Shown here in pieces: positions 19,537 to 30,314 of a stretch of 64,000 bases of DNA. Origin of the DNA: Flammula alnicola. Its lineage: Eukaryota; Basidiomycota; Agaricomycetes; Agaricales; Strophariaceae. Every line of letters begins with the position of its first letter. Positions within the stretch are counted from its first letter, which is position 1. The notes beneath the pieces were generated by a model. The model was not told the DNA's origin. It saw only the letters and a list, made by a program, of their open reading frames with translations, and made no database searches. Position numbers and translations under genes: made by a program. Location of the stretch: the NCBI GenBank assembly GCA_015499995.1, contig JADNRV010000001.1, forward strand, positions 124,001 through 188,000, given 5' to 3'.

Positions 19537-22500
19537 CTACGCTTCCTCATTATTCCGGTGTGAAGCATCCTCATCTGCATTAATTCCTCCTCCAAGTGCC
19601 TTCTCAAGCGCCTTTTCAAAATCAGTTTTCTGGTGCGTCTTCTTGTGTGTGTGATGACTTCGGCAGTCACAGGTCTTCGTCATGAAATCCGCATCTCCCT
19701 CCAACGCGTCCAAAGCAAAGAACGAGGCCAGTCTCGCTGCGGACGTCGGTGTCGTATCCTCTGCAGATGCCAATACTATATCATGCACCACAACTGCAAC
19801 TGGTTTAGCCAATTCCGAATTGGGTGGTGGAATAAATTTCTTACCATTACAGCGAATTATGTTTTCATCCTTATCTTTCGTGATTTCAAATTGCTGACAG
19901 CCTTGCGCCTGGAGCAACTCGAATAGAATCTTCGTAGGATGATGTGATAGTGTTTGAAGCGTGATGTGCTTATCGTAGAAGGGTTTAAGCACATTATCGA
20001 ATAGCGATTCAGCTCCAACAGGATCAAAATTATCAGAGATATAGATTGCGCCCGCTATCGACTCAACGACGTCAGAAAGAGCCTGCAGATAGAAGCGTGA
20101 ACACGCGTTGATCAAGAATGTTAAAGGCCAACACGTACTTTAGGAGGTTCAATATCAAGCCAATATTGTCCCGGTGACCGGCCTTCCTCATCTGCCAGTG
20201 CATATTCCTTTTGTTGGCTATCGTTGAGTTCATTAACATAAACTCGAATATTGCTTTCCAGTAGTGCGGATTCAAACAAAAGATATTCATGTAACCCTGA
20301 CCAGACACAAACTGCAGCCAATGCAGAGTTCGAGACCATTGCACCCTATAATAACGTGGCAAACACGTTTCAGTCAACTAGACCACACAACGATTAGTAT
20401 GTAAGTTTAAACGTGCCTTCAGCATCGTCAGGGCCCCAGGAGATAATTGTTGATCTCGATCGAAGATATGCCGTATGACCACTGATAGTCATTTACGGTC
20501 AATTTTTGTATGGGCGTACTTGATAGAAATATAAAACAATACGCACTGAAGTCGAGAATGGCATCTCCGATGAATTCGAGGCGCTCGTACGATGTAGATT
20601 CGTATCCCTGGATGGATGAATGTGTCTAAAGGCAGAAATATTTAATTTGGGGCTGCAATTTATCAGAAAAAGAGCATACCATTGCCTGCCCAAGAAGATG
20701 CGGTCGATTGAACTTGTGACCAATAATTTTTTCAATAGCAGCAATAGACCCTGACTTAAGCTTCGCAGTGACATTGGGTGGAGGGGTTAACACCTTTCGA
20801 CCAAAGTCCGACCAACGGTCAACATTAGAAAGGGGAATGGTCAAAGCCTTTGTCGCTTGCAGCGCTGCCTCACGACCCCCCGAAATGTACGCGGCTCCAA
20901 TTATTGCCTCTGCGACATCTGCGATGGCCTAGCGGAATGAACTTCTTTAGCTTCCATTGTAATATAGGCCAATATTTAAGACACCAACCTTGTCACCAAG
21001 CCACTGGATGGCTTGTTCATCGGATTTCCCCTTCTTGCCCTTGCCCTTGCCCTTTGACTTCCTCTTCGAAGCTGAACCTCGAGGCTTCCGTGCGGGCTCA
21101 GAGATACCATTAACGCCAGCTGTTGCTGTCGGCGTCGCCGATTGACTAGCCCCTGCATCTGGATCCTGACCGCCTGTCTCTGAGAATGAATCTTCCTCCA
21201 GGATCTCCGTGGCTGGGTCATTGGAATGTTCCAATGGTCGACTTCCACTGACCAACATGGGAGATGCTTCAGACGTTCCGTTGGCTTGCACCAGAGGCGC
21301 ATCTTCAACTTGCTCATTATCGACCGCCGTTGCTTCCTGTGCATCCACTGAATCATTGGGACTGCGCTCCCTCTCCTCCTCCTTATCGCCCGCGTTAGAT
21401 TGCTCGGCTGATTTATTGTCTGGCTCTCTAGGCGTCTTGGGAGGGATATAGACACGGAAATTGGGCGGTTGCCATGCCTTGTAAGCGAAAACTTTCGACT
21501 GAATATAAGCGGGCAACCCGACGCGAGTCGAATGCTGGAGCAGCGACTTGTTACTAATAATCTTTTGTCGCGCAACATGCAGAGCACCCTCTGTAAGCGA
21601 TGGATTGGTTACGAAGACATAGATCGAAGATAGGTACTTCAAAAACGCATCGCCTATAATAAACTAAGTCTCATATATGAAGCGAAGCTTAAGAATGAAC
21701 ACATACCAAGCAATTCAAGGCGTTCATAATCATACTCGAGGCCTGCAGATGGGGCGCAAATTGCAATGTGCAAAAGATCTTCCCTCACGGCATGATCGAA
21801 AAATCTCGCATCCAACTCTTTCACTAGGAGAAGATCGTTTATTCTCCTCATGATTGAGGGTAATAGCATCGCAGTCCACAGAGTGCTTCCATAAAAGAAT
21901 TAGCCTTTCCGTACTCAAGAAACTCTTATTATCATCGTACGTACCTTGCTGATAAAGTAAATTTGGCACACAGCTCGGGAATGAGATCTGGAACGGGGTC
22001 AACATAGGCAAGCGGCGGAGCAAAGCTTCAGCATACATTTAGCTGGAGATTTGTTTGAGCTTGATGGAGGCTTTGATGTCGGATTTAAATGATTCAGAAT
22101 TGCATGAACTTTTGCAACCTCGATAATAGGTTGTTCAAAATTTGACAATGTTTCAAGGCCTTTTCTTTTCGATTTGCAGAACTCGAAAAGGTTTTCATAA
22201 CTCGCCTCGCGCTAGAAAGCATAATCAGCCATCAAAGGTACATATGCAAATAGACGTATACATACTGGGCTATCGGCCGGTTTACTGAGGGGGGTAAGGT
22301 CGTTGCGAATTTTCACGACTTTGTAGCGTCTCGTAAACTCAATCCAACGATCCTGTATGACCGCGTCTTGAAGATCAGCTTCAAGTTCTTCAGGTGAACT
22401 GTGTTTGATCGGTACTGCCCAGTGCTGGGCAGCTAGCGATACGAGTTCCCATGGAATACTTTCCATAATGTCAGGAACTCCTAACCCGCTATCGGGAGGC

Positions 22501-25500
22501 GATCGCCAGCCAAGCGGCATAGGAAGGAAGAAATATGTCATTTCTTCCAGCGAACAAGTAAGGGCCTTGTTCATGATGGCTCGACATATTCGCACAGTAA
22601 ATGCGTGCAGATCTTTCATGTGCACCTCGTCGAGATGCAGTGGACTCGCCTTTTGGAAGCATATATGAATTGCGATGCCCGAAAAGAAAAGCCTGAAACT
22701 TGGCAAGTCCGGAAGAGGTTCTCTTGTCAACAACACGAGGGGGCCGAAGGCCTCAGTGCCCTCAATAGTGTTGGCAATGGAGATGATGGTAGGATATAAC
22801 ACAGTGGGAATGCCGCTCGGGTTATTCTCCCAGAAGGCTGGTTGCTTTCGAGGATAGGCTCTCGTACCTGGAGCCTTTACCTCAGGAATTGAATCCTTCT
22901 CGAAAGCCTTTCGACGTTCGTACTCATGCTGAGCACGTAGGTGATGTGGCAAGGGCACGAGTTGACAATCCAGTAAACCCAAATTGTATAGTTTCTCGCA
23001 AGCTTTGAAACAAGTGGAACGTCTTGCTTGAGCTTTAGATGGCAGGTCATCACTAGCGACTTTGTGGATGGGTGTTCCGGGAAGATTGATGCTACAAATA
23101 TGAGCACGAGGGATTCCGAATTCCTTGTGGATATCCTTGAATTCGAAAATTCTCTGATGATCCAATATTCCAGGAGCCCTTGACCTTATGTTTGCCGCAT
23201 AACGATAGATCACCGTGGTCGCGTCTTGCAGATATATCCGTCCGCCAGTGGTTGGGTCCTTGATAAAATTCTGGGGCTCTTCTTCGTCTTCGGCCTCACT
23301 ATCGGAGTGATATGGATTGATTGTTTCTCTCAGGCTTTTAGGAGGGACAGAGCTTTCCGGCGAGTTGCAGAGAGTCTCTGTCCATCGAAGCATATCAGCA
23401 TCGAGGTTTGTGATACGAGACAAGATGCGTCTATGCATATCGTTGCCGCGTTCGACCATGTGAATAAGGTGACTTTCCCGTCCCCGCGTTCGTGCACGTA
23501 CGTATGCATGAGAGACTTGGCTTTCGAAGAGGTCATATCTGAAGAGAATATTGAACGACTGCCAGCAAGGTAAATCCAGTCACTCCTTACCGAATTACGA
23601 CAGAAGCCTTTGGAATATCCAAGTCCTCAATCGACTTCGTGGCGATTAGCAGATTGCAGACCCCTGTTGCAAAACGTTGGAACACCCCTTGCTACGACCA
23701 AATTAGATAGTTGTTAGTGAAAGAGTGAAAGGCGACTCAACGTAATAAGTGGGATCAGAATGATGGCCAAATCCAACAATCGCATGTGGTCGCAGAAAGC
23801 CTAGACGATCATCCAGCGTGCGCAATAGATCGGCAAGTACCAAAGCAATGGCATGCCTCTGCACTTGATGTACATATCAGCGAATCCAGTCAATCGACTA
23901 CTTCAATTGAGTAGCATACCAAATATTATTCCACGAAAGCCTTCGCCATAAGACTTGAATGTTGACAGCACCTGCACCAATCTCAAGAACTTATGTGACA
24001 CATTAAATCCTCTTGAGGAGGCATCCAGATTAGGCATAGTGAACGGCCAGTTCTTGACTATGTTGTACATCTTTATCTTGATCCCTTCAATGGCCGGGAT
24101 TTCAGAATCTTCTTCATCGATATCGGCATACCCAGGAACCAGGTCAGATTCAATGGCTTTTAGACCACGTCTCCAGACCAAGTCAGAGGCACACGATCCG
24201 ACCTCCTCGTGAGTATATCGTGAAGCGTGATAATGTCGACGGAAGACAGACTCGGTGGGATCGAGTTGATGCAGCTGCTTGAGCAAACGAGTTTCTGTTG
24301 CTCTTTGCGCCGTGTCATACAGTATGACGATTTCGTTCGGACGGTCAGGCAAAGCCAATATTTCTGTCCGTTTCTCTTCTGTAACTCCGAATACTTTGGC
24401 ATCCAAGGTTTGCTCGAGCTTCAACATTTTCGAGTCGAAGTGTGACCGTCGGTCGGCAGGTGGAGACACCAGAGCAAAAATTCGGGGGCGTGAGAGTGGG
24501 TCGGTGACGCGGTAGAAATCGTTCATGACTTGAACAATGGGCAAAGATGAATGCGAATCCTGGTTCTTGATGTTTTGCGCATCTGTAAGAACGAGGAAGT
24601 GGAGTTGAGTCACCGCCAATGCACCTCGCAGAAGAGAATCCAGCAAAAGCTAAACGGCAAGTTAGAAGGAGCTTTCGCATAAATGAAAAAGAAAGAGGCA
24701 ACATACATGAGAGGGCGCCATAACTATGTCTTTCTTCAGTAGTTCGGCCCATGTTTCTAATTCTGGTCTGTGTATTTCCTCTGTGTATTTTCCGACAGAA
24801 GTCCCTGGGATGCCACTTTCAAGGGCTGTAGAGTATTTGTCCATCATAGAAACGTCACTAAAACCCTCTGTAAGCCCTTGAATACGGTCATGTTTGAGGG
24901 ACTAACTCAATGACAATCAAGACAGCTCGGCTTCGCGTTACAATGGTCTTTGGGCGTATCAGCTCTTGGTCAATTGCCCATGACACCAGATCAACCAATA
25001 GATTGATGGAGGCTAGAAAAGGAACGTTGAGCATCGTAAGGCCGACAGTATAAAATTGAAAGGTACCTTTTGTAGGCGGAATATCGGCGATAGCTTATTG
25101 GAGGAGGTGTAAGCATGCAGGAGTGCAGACAAAGGAGAATCATAGATTTACTATTCTCGGATTTTGCTTGCTCGAAGATTCGTTCCTTGAGCGTCAGCAG
25201 AGACAATCGGACTCCGCCTTCATCTCTTTCTCGAGAGTCTATGATTTCGGGAAGATGATTTCGAAGGGAATCTAGGTCAGTTGTCTTGAGCAATTTTGCT
25301 GGACGTTCAGACACAGCAACGTCGACGGCATCTGGTTCGAAGTCGTCGCGACTTCGTTTGGGACCACATCCGGAGACAGATTCGTGGTTCTGAGAAACGT
25401 CAGGTGTAACTTCTGGGTGTATGGGAGTGGGCAATGGCGCGATGACCTCTTCAGCGGGTGCAGGACTTTGAGATTTCTTTGACTGTGCCTCCTCCTCTTT

Positions 25501-25527
25501 CCATGTCTTCTTTAAGCGTTTCAACAT
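19537..25527 (-). CDS. DCL: Dicer-like endoribonuclease with degenerate helicase
   Basis: Cuts dsRNA into small RNAs for RNA silencing. From 25527 a Lys/Glu-rich leader (MLKRLKKTWKEEEAQSK) precedes the helicase. Walker A is lost: after FEQAKSEN the GxGKT position reads IADIPPTKAS. The DEAD-box position reads LHFLVLTDAQN, and the QRxGRxxR region is altered (YVRARTRG after DIPKASVVIRYD). The dimerisation domain follows (DATTVIYRYAANIRSRAP), then a platform/PAZ-like region with no clear PAZ motif. RNase IIIa (YERLELLGDAFLKYL, then DVAEAIIGAAY) is split by a charged insert of about 150 residues. RNase IIIb (YERLEFIGDAILDFM, then DVVESIAGAIY) is intact. A C-terminal dsRBD has QGCQQFEI, VVVHDIV and TCDCRSHH. 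Over 15 introns are inferred. One (20346-20416) is GC-AG; another (about 22015-22063) joins SPAKY to LIPELCAKF. Confidence 0.92.
20346..20416 (-). other. GC-AG intron in the Dicer-like gene
   Basis: Donor gcacgt after ALTMLK and acceptor tattatag before GAMVSNSALAAVC. No GT donor in the neighbourhood keeps the RNase IIIb frame. Confidence 0.7.
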
Positions 25528-25792
25528 TCAGGGGGTATAGATAGAGGAAACGAGAATGGATGAGAAAGTCAAAGCAAACTCGTCCCGGTTTCGTTCAAGG
25601 CGGGCCGCAATAATCAGCGAGGGACGTTTTCATTACGTAATAAACTAGGCATTGGCATCGCCTTCCGTTCTTGACTCTTGTTCACCATTTGTGACTTAGC
25701 CATATGCCAGGACCCACAGCGATCCCTCAAGTGTGCACTTCCTGACCATAAGTAACCGGATACTTGGGTGGCGTTAATAACAGTGCTATTTC

Positions 25793-27457
25793 ATGTCCGT
25801 TTTCCTTGACCCCAAACTTGCAAATGTTCGCGGACGCCTGATGCCAGATGCCAGTTTCGCCTCTTCAATGAGCTTCAACCATGCTCCAGTCATAGTCACT
25901 ATAGGGGACACTTCTGACACACTTACTCAACCACATGCAGGCCGGTATGCAAGAAGGCGAGTAACATCGGAGCCCTGTTTACCTGAACGGCTCCCGACAA
26001 CCAGTACGCTTATTCTTTTCCTACTGTCGAGTCGGTCAACTGAATTAGCCATCTTGGAGGCTTCTTGGAAAGGGAGGCCGAAAATCTCGCCCCTAAAGAA
26101 CTTGTGAAGCAGAAGCTCAAAGCTTCAATGGAGGAAGACATCGAGACTGAGTCGGTCGTTGAATCCACAGAATCACAGCATATTCGAAGTCAAAGTGCAT
26201 CTCCGCCTCGTTCTGCCTCTTCCATAAAGAGCTTCATGAAATCGATTGTCAGTCCCCGCGTTGGTCGCACGCCTTCGTCAGGTTGGTCCAACATCCAGGT
26301 ATAAAATTACCTTCTGCATTCTGTCTTCACGCTCATAAATTGTCTTATCTGCAAAGCCATATGAAATAATGAGGGCTGTCGAGGAAAAAGATATCATGTT
26401 TCTGATGGAAGTCAGAGACAAGGCCTTTCCGGTTCGTTTTCAATTTGTTTGAAAAACTGACTGAGGCTAATTTTTAAGTTCGTAGCTCCTCCTACAAAGT
26501 ATCGGCGGAGAAACACCGCTTGTGCATGCCATCCGAACGGGAAACAAAGATGTAGCTATTGTCCTACTCGGCGCATTCTCAAGATGGGTTAATTACCTAG
26601 AAGATGCAGAGTTCGAGAAGCCACAGACAAGGTCATATCTCAAAGCTTTGCGTGAGTATCACAATGCATCTACGTCCTCCAGACTAAAATTCTGCTTAGG
26701 TGTCGGTCTAAAACTTGCCATCAATGAGGGTCTCGCAAAGTCTCAAAGTGAACTTATTGCCTCCTTTATGCAAACTTTGATTATGAGTGAAGGCGATAAA
26801 TGGGTGCATGCCCAGGTGTCGGAAGTTGCTCGAGCGCTGAATGCAGGTGCCGAAGGCCAACCCGCCCAGGCTGCTGGATCGTCTGTTCGGAGATTTGCCA
26901 CTAAAGAACTTGGTAAGGCGGATTTGATTGCGTCATTAGAAGATTAGTATGTTTTCTTTCGTTTATTGGGTCGAAAGTCAGATACTGACTTTTCTTTTTT
27001 AATCTTCAGTATATCCAATGCTACAGCGTGAGTTATTTTGCTATTCAGTCTCTTCAAACTTAATTGAACAATTTAGTGATCTTCTAATGATGGGAGCTTG
27101 GGCTAATGTATTGCATTCAGTAAAGGGAGAACCGCTTCCGGTAAATCTTTTTTCGCTCATGAAGGTTTTCTTTATGCTAATTGAACAATTTGACCTGGGA
27201 GTCATACTATTTCGCCCGTGATGACCGTGTCTATAAGGCTTTCATCGAGAGGCTGGATCGCCACAAGGATGAGATCAAGCGCTCTTGCAATCGGCGGCTT
27301 AGATGGCAATTGAATGTCCTCAGAGAAGGCCTGGAAGGCCGTTCGTTGACCTTTCGGGTATGTTTTCTTACCATGGGTATTCCAATCTCTCAATCTATTA
27401 TTACAGAGGAAAGTCGAGATACTCGCTAGTAAGCTTGACGAAGCAGAAGGCCTCTAG
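25793..27457 (+). CDS. Conserved basidiomycete protein of unknown function
   Basis: The probable start is at 25793 (MSVFLDPKLANVRGRLMPDA). A disordered Ser-rich N-terminus (QSASPPRSASSIKSFMKSIV) is followed by a helical domain: PYEIMRAVEEKDIMFLMEV, LLLQSIGGETPLVHAIRTGN, DVAIVLLGAFSRWVNYLED, LKLAINEGLAKSQSELIASF, WVHAQVSEVARALNAGAEG, DLLMMGAWANVLHSVKGEPL, YYFARDDRVYKAFIERLDRH and SKLDEAEGL. GGETPLVHAIRTGNKDVAIVLLG resembles a single ankyrin-like helix pair, but no repeat array is present. About eight short introns are inferred, and the first (about 26002-26060) is tentative. No catalytic motif, signal peptide or membrane segment is seen. It shares a 265-bp divergent promoter with the Dicer-like gene. 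Confidence 0.75.
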
Positions 27458-27816
27458 TCACCCAGATCGATTGCCCCCATCATTATGTCTCACATCTCCC
27501 TCGTCCGTTTTGCTCTCTTTTCCACAAGCGCAACAAACGATATACCTCACTCTTTCCCAAGGACACTAGATGATTTAGCTCGCTCGAAAAGGTGCCACGT
27601 TGGAAAAGATCACACCCAACTTACTGGCGTATAATTGAGCAAATATTGATGGAATGCTTGTCTCGCGCTTTAACAATTCATATCTGCCTGGCTAATTTGC
27701 CATGTACCACAGATTGGATTATTATTTGCGGAGCGTGGCCGACGTGATGCCAGCCAGCCTCGTGGAGGACACAATACCTTACTTCTAGTCTATAGTTATG
27801 TATGTAAACGTAGTAT
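27458..27816. other. Convergent intergenic region
   Basis: About 360 bp between two convergent stop codons, presumably 3' UTRs. Nothing else was recognised. Confidence 0.5.
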
Positions 27817-28705
27817 TTATCGCAGAATTTTGAGGTCCTTCCACCAGACAAATGCGCCAACAGTCAAGAGACTGACGACTGCAAGTTCTAAATCAAGCTG
27901 AACGATGGTGTATATCCATATTGTGGCCAATGCTGGACACTGTATGAGGGTAAGCTTAGGAGAGCATCCATGTTTTCCATGATAATACCCACCTGTTTCA
28001 TATTCACCAGCCACGATGCGTTGTCGATGAGGTATAGCATTCTACTCCCAACCAGCACGGAAATGGTAAAAAGGAGAGTCTGTATTCTTCGATGTTGCTT
28101 GTATCGAACCGCTGTAAACAATAATTCATGAGCTACTGTCACAGAAACGAGGGAGCAGACGCACTGTAGAAAATGAATATTGATAGGACTAGAAATATTC
28201 AATAAATCGCTCGGTCATTTAGAGAAAGAACATACTCGGGACTCCAGGAACCATTCTGTCCATGATAGCCTCCATAGATGCAGTCTTGCCATATTGTTGG
28301 CGAATGAGACTATCATAATCGTCAGACGGCCAAGGACAACAGAAAGGGCGCAGGCTCATACATCTCCATTAACAATAGGATAGAAGAAAACGGGATTATC
28401 AACAGTACAGCATTGAAGATGTCGTCAGAAAGCGAAGGAACTTCAGTCGAGTCTTGCGTTGCTGCGGCTTCAACTGAAGTCATTGTCTCGATGGAAGCAG
28501 AATTGAGAATCCCAGATTGGTTTATGAGGCGCCATTGTTCGTCCTCTGGGATTTCTAGCAGAGGTTTGGCAGGACCAGGGCGTGCGGCTGCTGCTGAAGG
28601 CGAAATGAGAGGGATTGTTTGGGGACCCTTGGCTTTGCGTTGCCGCGCCATTTTGGCCTTTTGAGGGCGGTTCCTAAGTGGCTTCTTAAACGTAGATGTT
28701 GTCAC
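27817..28705 (-). CDS. Multi-span membrane protein, DUF7719-like
   Basis: Starts at 28705 with a basic leader (MTTSTFKKPLRNRPQKAKMA; a second ATG at residue 19). A Pro/Ala stretch and EIPEDEQWRLINQSGILN come next. Hydrophobic segments follow: DIFNAVLLIIPFSSILLLM, CVCSLVSVTVAHELLFTAV, IQTLLFTISVLVGSRMLYLI and LATIWIYTIVQLDLELAVV, ending GAFVWWKDLKILR. The last block (CPALATIWIYTIVQLDLE to the C-terminus) resembles a fungal family I know as DUF7719; the assignment is from memory. Four to five membrane spans are likely, location unknown. Three introns are inferred. No enzymatic motif is visible. Confidence 0.75.
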
Positions 28706-29003
28706 GGCTCAATGGACCCTGGCAGTAGTTCGATTGCGCGAAGAATCCAAGGTATGAACCGTGGCTGCTGGAATAGGCGGTATAGGTTCGGTATAAACCC
28801 CGATGTAAGTACAAGTACAGTGCCCAAATTTGATCAAATGTCAAAGACGTCACACATCTGGACTCTACTCTCATACTTATTGATCTTTCGCAAAACTAGA
28901 CGTCGTGCCTTTGCACCTGCCAGTTGCGCGGCATATTCGCGTCGAATACCTGCCAACGATTACAATTACGATTACCAAAGACCATCTACTCATTCTCTAA
29001 ATC

Positions 29004-30189
29004 ATGGCCGACGCAGAAGAGAAAGCTCGTTTATTGAGTATTCTAGAAAGTCACGGCCAATCTTTCCTGAGCTCCTTCCCAATATTAGGCAACGACTCCA
29101 GAAAAAGGAAGAGTAATACAGGCGTCGCACTCTCAAGTAAGAAGGCACGGAGAGAAGAGGTTTCTGACAATGAACAAGAAGAGGAGGAATGGTTCGGAAT
29201 TGGCAAAAATTTGCCATCGGACCAGGATTCTGAAGACGACGAAGATGAGGAAAATGGCTCTGGCAGCGGTATGCAATTGAATCCGTTTTTTTCAGATACC
29301 TTGCTTATGCGTTTCAGATTTTGAGCATACCGACGACGAGTTCACTACGGAGAATGCGGCAAGTAACGTCGTGGTGGTATTTTCAGATCCAGGACCAAAG
29401 AAGAGCACAACAGTCGACCATGTCTCCAAAGCACAGATGAAAGCGTTCATGGTCAGCCCATAATATGATTATACGTACAACGAAAACTTACAACGGGATC
29501 TAGTCTTCAAAAATTTCCAAGTTAACGTCAACTTCACAAGACACCACCACAGTGAAGAACCAGGCAGATGAGGAGGAGGACAGGTCTCGTGCCGTTCAAT
29601 GCTTTGGATATGCTTATATTGTCTGACAGTTTTTCTAGAACAAATGCACAGAATGATGCACTTCTTCATAAACTTGTCCACACCAAGTTGCTATCCGGCT
29701 CTCTGAGCACTGAATTGGACCTATCTCCAGCTCATAGACGGAAAGCCCTAGCAGGCAGGGTCTTAGAGTTAACAGGCGGGGCAAAACTTGGGAAAGGAGA
29801 AAAACTGGTACGCGACGCAGAGAAAAATAAGGCTGCAAAGCGTGTTCGAGAAGGACTTGCTCATAAGCAAAAGGAAAGAAGCAAACAAGAACTGGAAGAG
29901 GTATGTGTTCTGCTGAATCATTAACAAAAATTGAATGCTCGACGATGCAAAGGCCAAAAACTTGGGCAATTATCACCCAACGTTGAAGAAAGTATTTGAA
30001 GCTTCTTCTGGTCCCACGACACGAAAAAGAGAGAAAGGGTTGAAGATGGGCGTCGGCAAATTCAGCAATGGCTCGCTTCGACTGACTCGGGACGATGTAA
30101 ATATGGTTATGGCGGGTCACAAGGAAGGATCATCCAGCAGAGGCAGGGGTCGAGGAAGGGGTCGAGGGAAACCTGGGAAACGGAAGTGA
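29004..30189 (+). CDS. FAF1: FAF1-like 40S pre-rRNA processing factor (DUF4602 type)
   Basis: Probable nucleolar protein needed for 18S rRNA maturation, by similarity to yeast Faf1 and human C1orf131. It starts MADAEEKARLLSILESHGQS. Acidic tracts follow (VSDNEQEEEEWFGIGKNL, DQDSEDDEDEENGSGS). The conserved C-terminal half has LLHKLVHTKLLSGSLSTE, RRKALAGRVLELTGGAKLGK, KLVRDAEKNKAAKRVREG, KNLGNYHPTLKKVFEA and KGLKMGVGKFSNGSLRLTRD. It closes with an RG-rich tail (SSSRGRGRGRGRGKPGKRK), common in nucleolar RNA-binding proteins. Four introns are inferred. It diverges from the membrane-protein gene with about 300 bp between starts. Confidence 0.8.
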
Positions 30190-30314
30190 TATGTGTTGAG
30201 TCTGGCAATTGCTGTCTGGTAGTTCGGAATTACCAAGCCTTCACTTTTGACTTCAAGCTTGCAGCACAGGAGAACAATCCTTGCGAAGTAGTAACAGGTA
30301 TGTATGTACGCATC

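Noticed and set aside
22015..22063. Frame break in the Dicer-like gene before RNase IIIa
   Set aside because: A 49-nt GT-AG intron restores SPAKYLIPELCAKF, so the gene is intact here.
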